A DNA stretch of 64,000 bases from Spirometra erinaceieuropaei (Eukaryota > Platyhelminthes > Cestoda > Diphyllobothriidea > Diphyllobothriidae): the NCBI GenBank assembly GCA_902702965.1, contig CACRXP010000050.1:505737-569736 (forward strand), given 5' to 3'. Shown piece after piece: positions 49,613 through 61,509 of the stretch. A program made the position numbers and the translations under genes. Position 1 is the stretch's first letter. The number at the start of each line of letters is the position of its first letter. Under the pieces are notes generated by a model, which was not told the origin of the DNA, ran no database searches, and saw only the letters and a program-made list of their open reading frames with translations.

Positions 49613-49743
49613 GACCTTATTTCATAGCCGCACTTGCAATAGACGAGCCTCTGCCGCCTATCTTACGGGACCCGGGATACTAGAGGGTTAAACACTAACC
49701 CCCCTAACCCTAACCCCTAACAGGTACGGCTACGAAATAGGAT
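49613..49743. repeat. Small element with inverted ends around telomere-like units
   Basis: CCTTATTTCATAGCCGCAC (49615) and its inverse GTACGGCTACGAAATAGG (49724) enclose about 90 bp that include TAACCCCCCTAACCCTAACC. It looks like a short non-autonomous element. No target duplication is clear. Confidence 0.55.
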
Positions 49744-50632
49744 CTTATCGTTATCTCATTTGAAACACTCACAGACCTGTCCTTGCAGGTGTGCCACACG
49801 CCTCTTGTTCAATTGCGCCGACTCCCTCTAACTGTATACATCTTTTATGCCTTCTGTTGGCATCTATTCTCTACTCGAGGCTCAGTTTTTGGGTCTACCC
49901 TTGACATTAGCTATCGCGATAGCAGTATTACTAGGCCTGATACTATTAAGTTTTTCTATTTCCTGTGATCCTCTTTCCGAATAGTGGATGCGTTTTCCCC
50001 CGAGCATTACCGCTGTCTCTTGGCTGCAATACTGAGGTCGTGTACGAGCCTAAAATTTTGACATTCAATGCGAGCATACACTGTGCTCAACCGCGGAACG
50101 ACCTGCCGAACCTATATGGAAAAACCCAGTTACGTTACATGCGCTAGGCAGGAAGAAAAATTACTTTTACCTCTGCTGATGAAGCACTAATAGCTGAACG
50201 AAACGCTGGCGAATAAGAGGGATAGACCTAAGGCACAGTAAGTTAAAATAAGATCCCGCAAAAGGCAAAGCAGGGAACATGCACGTTTTGGATGGTCGGG
50301 ACATTGAAAAGCCAGGCTATGCAAACTAACACAATACGGAACAAGGGGCATCCATCAAAGTTTGTCTTTTTGCTGTTGTCCAAGTGTCTTTTATAGACTC
50401 GAACCCGAAGACCTTTAATCTAGAAAAATAGGGGGCGTCTTATAATGCGAGCAGATGCAATGTCGTTCAAATATTAGTTATAAACCCGAGTTTGGATACT
50501 ACGTAGTTATCAACCGTCCATATGCCAGCACAGGCACGCGGCAGGCAGTGCTAGGAGCAGAGTTTAGTGTTCCTTTACAATTGGATTTTTGTGTATATTA
50601 AGACTCTATTTTGAATAATTACAAACACTTAC

Positions 50633-50701
50633 ATGATACTTTGGTGGCCACGGACCATGAGATAAACGGCTGCTTCATAAGGTGAGGCCTCGAATCAATG
50701 A
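50633..50701 (-). CDS. TRPM: TRPM-like exon E3 (melastatin region)
   Basis: The donor GTAAGT at the low-coordinate end is clear and leaves phase 1. RPHLMKQPFISWSVATK aligns with the PRLKxxFxxGLxxAA helix of TRPM proteins, and the joining codon to E4 becomes Phe, followed by TWVITDG. The 5' boundary is tentative: CAAG|TC fits the phase of E2. The frame is open upstream to about 50831, so a longer exon is possible, although that stretch overlaps a short repeated sequence. Confidence 0.65.
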
Positions 50702-51984
50702 CTTGCGTCCTCATTTTTTTTATAAGGAAGCATACTCGCATTGTACTTACATTGCTCTTTTCTCCCACCGATGGTAGGGTAGAGTCAGTGTAGAGCGTAG
50801 GCTCAGTGGTTGACAAAGTTAACCAGCCCATCTACACGTGCAGCACACGACCTGATCCCTACTTCGCATTTCCCAAAATACGTTGGGGGAGGGAGGGCTC
50901 GGATACCGTTTAGGGGAGGATACCACAATGGCCATATTGAGAAGGAATTACTACAGCCTTAACCTCGGTCCCGAGAAGAGGCCGGTTAGTCTGGCGATCT
51001 TGTCCCCTTAGCGAATGTCTCCTGGAGCTCGTCTCTTCGTTTCTATCGGCAGACTAATGTGTGTCCTATTTGGCGGGGCGGTAAATACACTGGTCTGCGA
51101 TGAGAATGTTTTTTTGTACTGTCTGTCTCACTCTTTCTTCCCTCCCGCATGTATCAATGACCGTCCGGACTGGATGCACTGGCCCACAAAATTAACCAGT
51201 CCGTCTGCACGTGCCACAGGTTACTTGGTAATTAATTTCACATGTACCAGGGCAGACCATCTGGCACGCGTACCTATGGCTCGTAGGAAGTGTCGCTCAT
51301 CATATCTAATTCCCAGCCTTACACGTAACTAGACACTGTCCGTGACCCTTTGAGATGCACATAAGACACTGCAAAGACTCAGATATCGATGGAAAAAAGG
51401 TTACCATTCCGCCTCAGTATTGGTGACTAACTGTGCAATTTATAAACCTGTTTGCGCAAATCTTGTCGCTTCTTTCTCGGGCTTCCAGTCTTCTTATCTA
51501 TTCCTCTCTTTATTACTTAACCTTACTATAAATATGATTTTTAAATGGTTTGTCAGTAGTTCCTATGCACATATACGCTTAGGAGTTCGGTGATACACTG
51601 CGAATGATTTCTCAATTATGAGCGATGCTTTAAAATGTTTCAAACGCGTGAATCGCATCATCCACAGCAAGCATCAAGCCAGTTTTATTATCCTATGCAT
51701 ATTTTCCGCCTCTGTTTTGCTCATGCGAATGCCAAAATTGTCAATTATTTGACGGGTGCCTTGCCGCCGGTTGACGCATGCCAATAGCAAAAACTTGTTT
51801 TCTTTCAATTTTAAGGATAAGTATGCTTCGATTGCATGTTCAGCTAGAGCAAAATAAACTTATACTGAGTGTACGTACTATTGCATTAGGTGGGTTTTTC
51901 CATAATGCTTACGCGACTTTTGCAGAATCGGGAAAACGTTACTCCAGAAACACCGGTGAAAGCTTTTCAGTCGCGGAAATGAAC
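50702..51984. other. Intron E2/E3 with a twice-present short repeat
   Basis: AAGTTAACCAGCCCATCTAC (50817) and AAAATTAACCAGTCCGTCTG (51188) are copies of one short repeat in the same direction, each followed by CACGTGC. Nothing else was recognised. Confidence 0.45.
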
Positions 51985-52084
51985 CATGAAATGTGAGTAC
52001 TAGCTCTGGCCGGCTGAGTTTCCATATCCGGAAGAAGAGGTTTTCAAGGCTCTCCATGGGTGTATCATCGGTCATCCGCACAAA
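51985..52084 (-). CDS. TRPM: TRPM-like exon E2 (start of melastatin homology region)
   Basis: The acceptor is strong (TTTCTTCTCTCCTCAAG) and the frame starts in phase 0, joining E1 directly. RMTDDTP, SLENLFFRIWKL and RPELVLTFHG match the TRPM stretch K(Y/F)xRxSxDTPPxxLxxLLxxxWxLxxPxLLISVxGG. The 3' end is uncertain: I chose CATG|GTTCAT (phase 1) because it gives near-normal spacing to E3, but the frame stays open further down and other donors are possible. Confidence 0.75.
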
Positions 52085-52261
52085 CTTGAGGAGAGAAGAA
52101 ATATTTGCGATGTGAACAATTCCGGACATCAAATGAGGCCAATTACGACTACTCGTTTGGAAACAGAAGTCAAGACTACATCGGCCATTCGCGGAATGTT
52201 TACATAATTCATAGGTGTTATGGCAGATTTCAAATAATTTTCTTTAACCTAACTGTAAAAA

Positions 52262-52615
52262 ACTCGGTGCCTGATGAGGCTTTAGTACAGCCAACACTCT
52301 AGCCACCTGAGCTACGGGACACCACCGGACGACGCGAGTTTAATCACATCTGGGTCAAGTTTACCCGCCCAAGTTATTACGTAGGAAACCCTGCTTGGGC
52401 AGTCAGCTTGTCGTATCAGATTTGGTGGATTCCAGACGTTATAGTAGGTTGAGCGGGCAAACTTGACCCAGATGTGATTAAACCCGCGTCGTCCGGTGGG
52501 CCGCATAGCTCAGTTGGCTAGAGCGTTGAATGTATCAAAGTCCCCCCCCCTTGCTGTCGTGGGTTTGAATTCCACCGAGGTGTTGGGTTTTTCGCAGTTG
52601 GGTCAAAGTGAATTG
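52262..52615. repeat. Second composite palindrome with tRNA-like heads
   Basis: The same family as the 32.5-kb unit. The minus head (52265-52320) is truncated and lacks the B box; the plus head (52500-52585) has GCATAGCTCAGTTGGCTAGA and GGGTTTGAATTCC. Between them are inverted arms of about 45 bp: CCGGACGACGCGAGTTTAAT at 52325 mirrors the GTCGTCCGG end near 52497, both running through ATCACATCTGGGTCAAGTTT. The core again contains GCTTGGGCAGTCAGCTTG. It lies in the E1/E2 intron. Confidence 0.75.
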
Positions 52616-53648
52616 GCTACATAATGTCTTCCTTTCAATACAACAAATGTGTGCCAGGACTACTTAATAAAATATAGCCGTTGATCTGGCAAAGGACATG
52701 TGATCGGAGTTGGGAGTTGGAAAGATTCCGAACTCTTACCTCCTACTATTTATGTGCTGGCTGCGTTTTTTGCTTGACTGCATATCGGATACATCTATCA
52801 TTGTGAAAGGCAGCCGTTTTACCCGTTAGAACACGAGTCATGTGGAGTTCTAACCACAAGCATACTGTTGATTGTAATGTTGCTGAATGGCAAGCACCAG
52901 TCTGCATGAAAACATTTGCAACCGTTAATGTTGAAACGGTCTTTCTGGGGTTGACATCATAACCTCTATTACCACAAGTTAGCGATGACCGCCAGAGGTC
53001 TATGTGTCGACAAAATTAATGATAATGGCAACGGAGCATGTGAACCCCGTTGAATATTAGGTCTTTGCTCGATTGCTGTCAATGATGTAGATGTTCTCAT
53101 CTGCTCTAGATAGCATGGTCCCATCTCCTCAAAGTCCCCTGCCTCAGTCCACATCTTGAATGACTACTCGGAAGGGGAGGGGGAGGGTAGACAATACATA
53201 ACAGGATACAATCCTAAAAAATGCATTTCTAAATGCATGCCGTCGTCTCGAATTTTCCTTGTCATTTGACCACTGACATGTGCTGTTTATTGAAAGAGGG
53301 AGGGAGGTAGATGCTGCGGAAAGAAAAAACAGGAAACCAACGCATCCTCAGTGATTCTAGTCAACTGTGGCCGTCGAACTAGCCGAATTCTAATAAGAAT
53401 GTGTTGCCCGATTTAAAACTTGATTAACTAGCGATCACACCTGAGAATAATGACTGACTTGCATTAGCTTAATTCAAAGCAATTGACTTTCTAAATTGCA
53501 TAAACGGCTGTCAGGGCCTTTGACGTAAGCTACCAGTAAATTTGCTTGCATCTTAGAAGCACGTTATCTAGCATTAAAAGGCGCAAGAATCGGGTTTTAA
53601 TGATTCTCGACTTGATAATCAGCTGTGTTCTTGTCTTTGAAAGCTTAC

Positions 53649-53820
53649 CTCCGCCATCGCTGTGGAACAAGGGGTCTCAAACTGGCCGAAGGTGTTGGTT
53701 GGACGCTTAATGAACTTTGCACGCCGGCTCTGAATCAGCATGTTGAGTGCCTCCTTGTTACTGAAGACCTCATGTTGGTCCATTTCATCACAACAGTGGC
53801 AGTACGTCTTTTTGTTATAG
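53649..53820 (-). CDS. TRPM: TRPM-like exon E1 (N-terminal Cys/His segment)
   Basis: The exon is 172 nt: one leading base, then 57 codons, ending in phase 0. The acceptor follows a pyrimidine stretch (CTCTTCTAG) and the donor is GTAAGC. The translation has TYCHCCDEMDQHE, like the Cys-rich CxCG...H segment at the start of TRPM proteins, and then PTNTFGQFE, which matches the conserved PTxxFGxIEF motif that precedes the melastatin region. It needs an earlier exon ending in phase 2, which I did not settle. Confidence 0.82.
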
Positions 53821-55639
53821 CTAGAAGAGTTTAAAAGGACGTAAAATGTAACCAAGGTAATGGGAAATTAAGCACAAAAAATAGACCCTCAATCACGTTT
53901 TACCTTTTGCCCTCATTTCTTAGATTTTGCTTAAACACAATTGGTAAGACGCAGGAGTAGGTGTTATTCCGTACTGCAGATGTTTTGCGCTACATCCCAG
54001 GGGGTTAACGTTGGTGTAAGTGTTTGGGGTTAGGGCAGGTGCTAGGATTAAAGTTAGGACACGGAAATACGTGACACCTGATAGCTACCTGTGCCTAACC
54101 AGCGTTATTCTCCATTTAATGCAAAATATTATGATTTTCAAGGCAGCATAAAAATATCAAGCCTAGCTCCATGCTAGGATTCAAAAAGTAGAGTTTGGTG
54201 TTATTTTGCGGAATAGATGATGGTGCAGACCAGTTCGCAAATTCGATTTCCGTTATTTTGTCACAAAATGTGATGACAATGGACTCATGATACGAAAAGC
54301 TTGCGTCCTTAACCCCTATATGTAGTAACTCTTATCATTCTATGCTCGTAAAACTTTTGCCGTACCAGTCTGCAATCGAAAGTTTCCCGATTTGGTCTCA
54401 TCTAACTACTTTATGTTATCTGCCTCGGCATTGAATTTGGTTTTCTTGAACATGCCAGTTTATGGACGCATAGCATGCTGCCGCTATTGATTGTCGGTCA
54501 TGAGTTGGTGCCGACGATTTTCCATTCACGGACATAACGCAACGGCATTTTAAACTCGCCAGTGGCTCGATCATAAAGTAAATTGATCATTCAGTTTCAT
54601 GTTTCGGAAGACATGCTGCCTTGCTGAAAATAGCCAGATCAAGCGAAATTTTTAAAAATCTGCGTGTTAACACCTACCAATAAAACGGCGATGGTTTGAC
54701 ACACAGGTAAGACTCGAAATTGAATGCCATGGAAGGTCCAATTCCGTCGCTTGAAAGTTCCTATTGAATGGTTAAAATATGCGAACACATCAAGAGCCGT
54801 AATTCTCCATAGAAAAAATATGCTGATGTGAGTAATTCCGCCTATCTAAGCAAATTTAGCTAAAAATCTTTGCCTGACCAATGTCTGGAATATGCCCAGA
54901 CTCAATGCCCTCGTGAGGAAAAACCAATTTTTGCAGTTTACTCCGAAGAAATCCGCGCGCTGTGCAATTGCATAGCCATTATCAGGCGAAATGATCGTGT
55001 ACATACTCTAACCACGGTCAAATCAAAAATGTCTGTAGGTGCTTTGGGAACTCCAAAATCTACCCTCATGTATAATGCACTAGCATTTTGTAGCGTCCGT
55101 ACATGGTGATAAGTAAAAATAAAGAAGAAAAAACTGTGACTTTAAAAGAACTTTATACAATTATCAATGACATGAAGGATGTCTTTGATGTAGTCATGTT
55201 GGGGATTGTGAACGGTTTAATTCGAAAGTCGTGTGCTTCTGCTATTACTGGGGATAAAATAGGAGTTTGTTTATCATACAGTTCGCTATGAAATATGACC
55301 CAGCACAAGTTGACCCATTCACAAGCCAGATTCATTCAGTCATTCCGCGAAATATTCCAGAATCTGGATCTTACGCAGTATGGGGTTGGCGAGGAAGGTC
55401 TCTTAAAAAGGCTACTTTCTAATAATATTCGAATGTGAACAGTTAGGATCTGGCAGAAACATATTCCATTCACCTTTCAAGATGGCAAACATGTTAAGCT
55501 ATGCGTGCTGTTGTGTTGAATTTTTTGAAGGTATTTTTGATGCTTCCTCTGGTTCGACCTGGTCTGCAGGATATGATGAGTGATGCGACCAGTTGCCAAA
55601 TATAATTCTTAGAGTTTTCTATGGTCTTCGTGGTCAATC
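53821..55639. other. Region upstream of TRPM exon E1, no exon recognised
   Basis: This should hold the preceding channel exon or intron. No convincing exon ending in phase 2 was found. Telomere-like units lie at 54005. Confidence 0.45.
54005..54065 (+). repeat. Degenerate TTAGGG-like units
   Basis: TTTGGGGTTAGGGCAGGTGC and AAAGTTAGGAC are decayed TTAGGG-like units. Too short for more. Confidence 0.4.
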
Positions 55640-56830
55640 CTGGCGCTGAAGGGCGCATCTACCTACAATCTAGCTAAAGGACTTGTTAGAAATCTAAAGA
55701 AGCTGACGGAGGACATAGAACACACAACGATATCCGCAACCCACTTCTAGGAAAACCCAAGAGGCCTCTGACGAAATAATGGCATCCGTTGACGTCGTCT
55801 CCCCGTTTATCTCTCTTCTCAATGAATTGGCCAGGAGAGCTATCAGTGGCTTCTGAAGGGAAGGTACAATAAAGAGGGAAAATCTTTCAAAAAAAACGCA
55901 ATGGACCTTCTGGACTACTGCTCAAGCACGTGCTCCATGCTTAGTGGCCATGTTTACGAACAAAGCAAGGGAACCCGAAGAGACCTCGATTTCCGTTTAC
56001 CTGACTGAGGCGACCTTGCAGGGACTGGAAACGGGAGCCTTTCAGTCCTGCATGCCAAAATTCTGGTTGCGTTATTTAGACGACAATTTCTCCATCTTGC
56101 GCTGAGACGCAAAAGAGACCCCGAGAAACTAATTACACACAAACTCCCTCCAAAGTCAATTCACAATGGATGAAGAAATGGACAGAGGAATTGCCTTCCG
56201 GGATGCCTAGGTGCCCCGGCAGGAAAACAGAACACTCCAGACGAGTTTCTTTCATAAAGCGGCAAACACAGGGAAAATAATCTACTACAACAGGATAAGT
56301 GCAGCTGCGTCAACACATACCAACATACATTGCAGCACAGAGGCCGAGAACCTGCGGGAGCCCAAGTCCCTATGGCGCCTCATCCTTACCAACGGATACC
56401 CGCGTAACTTCATAAACGAAAGCTTGTATCAAAGGCACGTTTTATACACACAGTGAGCAGAAATGAAAACCAGAAATCTTTTGTGCTTTGCTTTTTACGA
56501 GTGACGCTTCCGAAGCCACTGAAACTATGCTCAAACTGCTCAAGGTGGGCCTTGGAAACCGACCGGAGATCGCTATTCGCCGTTTGTTCATGCAACCCAG
56601 GTGGGGGGGGGGGTGGTTGCTGCCTAAGAACACGTCAGGAGTCGTTTACCACGTTAATTTTCTAGACTGTCCGGCCAGCTACTCGGCATGGCCGACAAAC
56701 GAATAAGCTCGCGCATGCATGAGCATGCTCTAGCCGTAATGCACGATCTCGTGTCGTCATGCACAGCCCCGGTTTCTGCGGCGCAAAAGTACCTGGTCGA
56801 CTGGAATGCAAAATGACGACGTCAGCTTAG
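55640..56830 (+). pseudogene. Penelope-like element, degenerate RT plus GIY-YIG start
   Basis: MDLLDYCSSTCSMLSGHVYE (55905) and EQSKGT followed by a decayed GSP motif identify a Penelope-like reverse transcriptase. Then RQENRTLQTSFFHKAANTGK (56220), LWRLILTNGYPRNFI (56370), SGVVYHVNFLDCPASYSA (56640) and a decayed RMHEHALAV (about 56720) follow in normal order. Stops and frameshifts throughout. This is a different subfamily from the 44.5-45.3 kb copy. It lies upstream of TRPM exon E1. Confidence 0.82.
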
Positions 56831-57043
56831 TCAACCGTAGGACCAACCTACCAGGGTCATACGAAGCCCATTTTTATCTACCCCGATGATGCGCTCACGC
56901 ATGGGTGTAAAACTTCAAACGATTAAACTGTCCTCTTCAGATATCCCTTTGTCTTCTCCTTCTGTCGCTGTAGATGGGGTTATTAATTTCGCCTATATCC
57001 ATGTATATATGCACATATATATGCATTGAGATACCCTACTTAC

Positions 57044-57080
57044 GATCGGTAAATTTGAGTTTCATCTGAGGCTTTGTCGA
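57044..57080 (-). CDS. Candidate 37-nt exon, unassigned
   Basis: A short open stretch lies between CTGTTTTTCTGTGAG and GTAAGT. Read in phase 0 it joins the candidate at 57381-57521 and encodes STKPQMKLKFTD. Read in another frame it would join TRPM exon E1 instead. It is too short for a firm call. Confidence 0.25.
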
Positions 57081-57380
57081 CTCACAGAAAAACAGCACAA
57101 CTAGCAGACGTCATGCAAGAACGCTTATGTTCACAGCCTGAAGTTTACTGCTCTAGTTGCATTAAAAAGTAATCCTACACGAAAGTGGTGTTAAATGACC
57201 GAACACGTCTGCTGTTCACTAAATGTGCTTTTTAACAAAAGCAAATGCATTAGACTCAACTAGTAGCTGTTTAAAAAAGCGTGTTATTTACTCAAGGCTG
57301 ACCGATTTACTGCTGCGAACTGTTAGATTCTCTTATGTGTGAAATGCTCACTAGTGTCTGTATCGTAAGTTTGACCTCAC

Positions 57381-57521
57381 CGTAGAGAACGTAGCGTCGC
57401 CGTCATCGAAAACACTGTCTTGGGCCTGCTCTTCAAGGTCTAATGTCGTTTGCATTTTCAGCAGCTCCAGAACCCGCGCTACACTTGGATCGACACAGAA
57501 GTCGACGGGCAGTTTGTCGGC
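57381..57521 (-). CDS. Candidate exon, unassigned
   Basis: Forty-seven codons, phase 0 on both sides, between a strong acceptor (CATCTTTTCTACAG) and GTGAGG. The translation (LPVDFCVDPSVARVLELL, then an acidic stretch EEQAQDSVFDDGD) has no motif I recognise. It could be the end of the ankyrin gene or the N-terminus of the channel gene. The splice signals are good; the product is unknown. Confidence 0.5.
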
Positions 57522-60500
57522 CTGTAGAAAAGATGAGGGACACATAAGCCTGCTCCCGGGTAAGCCATACAAATGTCAAATTCGTTGGTCATTATTATAA
57601 CCTTCAGCAAGAACAAGTTGGGTTTAGGTTACATTCAACCGCTGTCGTGGTAACTCCGAGCTCTGCTTACTTGACTCCGACGATTCGGAATAAAAAGCTG
57701 TTCTTCATTTGGGAAAACATCGGTCTGCATTCCTAACCGGGTGCATTATTATTGCCCTAGTGTAAGTCTTTAATTTGTCATCATCTTTCCAAGTAGATAT
57801 TCACTTGCGTTAAAGCCATAATTTGCCTCCATTACATTGAACTCCGTCGATGGAGAATCTCTGTAGTCGACCAGCTCACCTGTCAACGTACTACGGATGG
57901 CAGTGCGGAGGAGATAAAGTTTACAGCTCTGATGGGAACTTTGTCTTTCGTTCAATTAGTAAACTACGGAATAGAGTGTCTTTGTTAAAACGCGTTTGGG
58001 AATGTCCCAGAATTCCTACTTTGTCTGAATCCATGCGTTGGGTTCTTGATTTTTAAGATGACGCTGGAGTCTTGGTGAGCCAGTTGACTAAACATGAAGT
58101 TACTATACCCAAGATCACATAGGAAGCAGCTGAGGTGAGCTTAAAAAACAACTCTTTCACGACAGAGATGAGCGTAGCAGAATGTGAGGTTCTTGCAGCT
58201 GAAGACAAATTCACTTGGAAAAGTACCAATTCCACAAGTACCCTCACTAAACAAGCGGCAAGCAAAAATAGGAGACTGCTGAGTTTATTTCTTTCAGCTT
58301 GTTAGTGGGTCAAAAGCATACCTGTTTTCTGAATTACTCTCAGTACTGAAAACACATAATACAATGAAATTCATCGAGATTTGCGTCAGTCTATATCGAG
58401 AAGGACCCCGTGGAACCATCACTGTATTAGATTTCTGTGTCGCATGAGCAACTTAAAATTGGTCTTAGTGGAAATCGAGGTAGTACTGAATGAAACACGA
58501 AAGGCGTCCAAAACGACCTGAGAATTGCGTAAGAATATAGGTTTCACTGAAATCGTTGGCGCTTTTCCAAGCTCATCAAACGTTGACGAAACTGCATAAG
58601 GCTTTTCGTAACCTTTCTTTGTGAAAGCCGACGTTGCTCTGTGTGCAAATGGCGACTGTCGTTGACGATAGCCGTACGCGCAACCAAGGCGCAAAGCAAC
58701 AAAACGGCAGCAGTCACCCGATAAAAGTTTGCACAGTATTAGTTACTTATTTTGATAAGGTAACGAGGGATACATAAGTTAATGTGAACCTATGTCGACT
58801 TCGCACAGCGGGGCGTAGGATACGCACCATGTTTATCGGATCCGATTTCAGGAAACACCAGGTAGGTTTGAGGTCAGGGGTTTGGGTTAACTATATGGCC
58901 ACGTTAATCCAACCCTAAGTCAAAAATAATCCTAATTCCGGCCCTAACACTAACTTCGTCCCCGACTCTAAATTCTACTCTACTTCGAATGCATAAACCG
59001 CATTATCCGCAAATTACACAGAGATGTACATACATGGGTTGAACCAAAACGGCGAACAGACTGGCTCGCGACACGCGTTTTTCAGGCTGCCCCAGGTCCG
59101 GGTGAGAGTCCATAGCTACTGTTTGTAAATGCATGTGATGGTGCGCCTTCGACGTAGGCCTTCACGCCGCGTCGGTCAGCCCCATCACCAGCTGGCAGAT
59201 AGTTGAGTGGTGTATTTGCGAGAGGGAAGAGACCGACAGCGGGGAATCCATTATCCTCGTGACACATTAGCGTATCTCTACCTGCAAAAATGTGACGTAT
59301 TTGGAGCTACCACGATGTGCCAAGACTCCTGGCCCTGAAGGCGAGAAAACGACGGGCCAACTCGGTTCTTCTAAGGAGCGACAGTCAGGGTGCAGCGTCT
59401 CATCTTTAATGTGATCTTTGTGGTAGTTTCGCCTGTCTGAACTCCAAGTCATTCTTATCGCGGCTTGGCTCATCCGGAGTGTGGACCAGGTTTCGTGTGG
59501 CACGGGCAGATGGGATGTTTAACTTTGCCGCCGGCGTCCCGCCGCAACCCCCCCCCCCCCTCGGTCGTCTTGATATTGTATGGCCATCTGGGCAGGGTGG
59601 GGCAAATTTTGCGCATGTCTGCCTCATTTTAGACTGTGTGGACCGCATGCCGCCGGTTCATGAACCGACTCCGTGGGACAGGTGGTGAAGGTTGTAGCTT
59701 GCGACGATTGAGTTATCATGATGATCTTATGACATGTAGTTTTGCTCATCAGGTCATTCAAAGCAGCGATGTGAAAATAGATATACAAGTTCTCTGAGCA
59801 CAGTAGACTCCGGCAGAGGCTTAATGTCGAACTTTGCGCAGGCATGCATAGTGCGGTGTCAAGGAGGAATGCTCCAGTACAATACACTCGTCGCCTTCTC
59901 CTCTCCACCCTTGCCTCCAAGTGCGACGCCTAAATCCACTGATCCGTTCAATTATTTATGATTCTCCCTCTCTCTCAATCCCCCTGTCCCTTCCTAATAA
60001 CTTGATATCGCCAACCTCGCTATACTGGTAACTTTTTGCATTAAAATAAACTAAATGCGATGCAAACGCAATATTTTCGAAATTAGGGCCATTAAGTGGG
60101 CCTTGAGGTGTTCTCTTCAGAGGTTGTAATCGAGCAAGATCCGCGAACATGTTGAATTCGTATGAAGAAGATGGATCCATTGCCTTGCTGCCTAAAATAT
60201 CGTCCAGATCCACATAATGTCACCCGCTTATCTCTGCTTTTGCCTGTCATTCCTATCAAGTCTAGAATGTGCGCATGTCTCGATGTGTGTTCCTACAGAC
60301 AGTTCAATGATTTGATATTGGTAACCGGTATTTTCATATGAACAAAGAAGACTACTACTAAAACACGTAGCTTTTTCACATCTTGTGACTATTGCGGCTA
60401 CAGAATCGCACTTTTACTTTTCAATGGCATCTGACATTCCTAGGATTTAACCCTCAGAATTAAAACTGGCGAACCACGGTTGACTTGTCTATTTGAATGG

Positions 60501-61410
60501 TTCTATTCAGTCAAATACCGGCTGAAATCCCAATTGATTGCAAGACAGCAATTTTGGATTTAACTCATCTCCCATCAAGCAATGGTCACTATGCACGTCT
60601 CTTCTAACGCGGGAATTGCACGCGCACATTGCGTGTGCTACGCTTGAAGTTACTCACGGCTCTTTGATTAGCATGATCCTACGAATGCGGACTATTTAAC
60701 TTCACCGTACTTACAGCCATTCGTCGGTTTTGTCCTTTCTTCAAACCTTGTTTCATCTTATTAGACTTTTCTCCCCGAAGTCTACTTCAAGAAGTGACAG
60801 TCTGCTGTCGGGTGGTGAAAATTGGGAGAGTATAAAGCAAACTCAGACACAATCTGTTTGGTTCCCTCAACGTTCTCTCCAGACAATAAACTATCTGAGA
60901 TAGCGTAGATCTACTCTGTGTGCTATTATACGGGAACTATCGGACATCAATAGATCGCATCGGTCTAGAGGGTCTTGTGCTTATTCGGGATTCAATACGC
61001 AAATTTTCTTTCCGATAGCTTTAAAATGTGTTTCTGGCATTCGGAGTGTAAGAAAATTGCGAAAATTCAACACTAAGTGAGACTCTAAGGTCACGTGCTT
61101 CAATCTCCAGGTCGCATTGAAAGTTTTCGGCTTGCGGTTTCTGACTGTTAAGTGTAGGTCCGAAGTGAGATATTTGAAAAAAACGGGAAGACATACACAA
61201 AACGAGACTGTTAAATTTAATCATACAGACAGACGTGTTAGGTGAGACGACCGGTCAATATAGCCCGTCGGACAATGTTCGAATTTCAGGGGAAACTTGT
61301 CAGTTAGGGGCCACATAAACGTGTGTTATTCAAAAATACTCCCTCTAGCTGATCGAAGTATATGTTACCACAAAGTGGTGAGAGCGACCACATTTTCATT
61401 GTCAACTTAC
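57522..61410. other. Region between candidate exons, unassigned
   Basis: Telomere-like units at 58890 and a poly-C run near 59550. A GC-richer stretch (59080-59930) with long minus-strand frames looks like a decayed retroelement, but no motif was recognised. Confidence 0.4.
58890..58985 (+). repeat. Degenerate CCCTAA-like array
   Basis: Decayed CCCTAA-like units (CCAACCCTAAGTC, GGCCCTAACACTAAC), preceded by GGGTTTGGGTTAAC in the opposite sense near 58880. Confidence 0.5.
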
Positions 61411-61509
61411 ATGATCCACTTGGTGAAGGAGCAGTCGCTGACTCGCAAGAAGCATCATTACCGTCTCCAGATTTGTTTGAGCAGCATAGTGCAGTGGCGA
61501 GCGACCAAG
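61411..61509 (-). CDS. Ankyrin-repeat exon B
   Basis: The exon is 99 nt, again exactly 33 residues and phase 0 on both sides (acceptor AAATTGCAG, donor GTAAGT). LGRSPLHYAAQTNLETVMML is a canonical ankyrin helix-turn-helix start, followed by LLASQRLLLHQVDH. It follows exon A in transcription order. No third repeat exon was recognised downstream, although an array of only two repeats is unlikely. Confidence 0.87.

Larger units (their letters stand above)
1453..53820 (-). other. TRPM: TRPM-type cation channel gene, partial (20 exons seen)
   Basis: This is the span of a split gene read right to left. Twenty exons with GT/AG boundaries give about 940 residues that follow the TRPM order: Cys/His N-terminus, SLOG-like melastatin region with the NHT segment of E5 and the GGP segment of E6, MHR3/4 helices, pre-S1, S1-S4, S5, pore and S6. 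All junctions agree in phase except E2/E3, which is a best guess. TRPM proteins form tetrameric cation channels of the plasma or internal membranes; many are Ca2+ permeable and respond to ligands, lipids or temperature. The gating stimulus and any C-terminal enzyme domain cannot be judged, because the TRP box and C-terminus lie beyond the left edge. The last visible exon ends in phase 2. The first coding exon is not identified. Introns range from 157 nt (E10/E11) to over 8 kb and hold most of the mobile DNA in the window. Confidence 0.9.

Noticed and set aside
57880..57928. A 49-nt exon encoding SCKLYLLRTAIRSTLT
   Set aside because: The splice sites look fair, but its only open frame ends in phase 1 and does not fit the next candidate exon.
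60722..60792. A basic exon ending GLKKGQNRRMA before GTAAGT
   Set aside because: The upstream acceptors lead to stops in most frames and the only open reading uses a poor acceptor.
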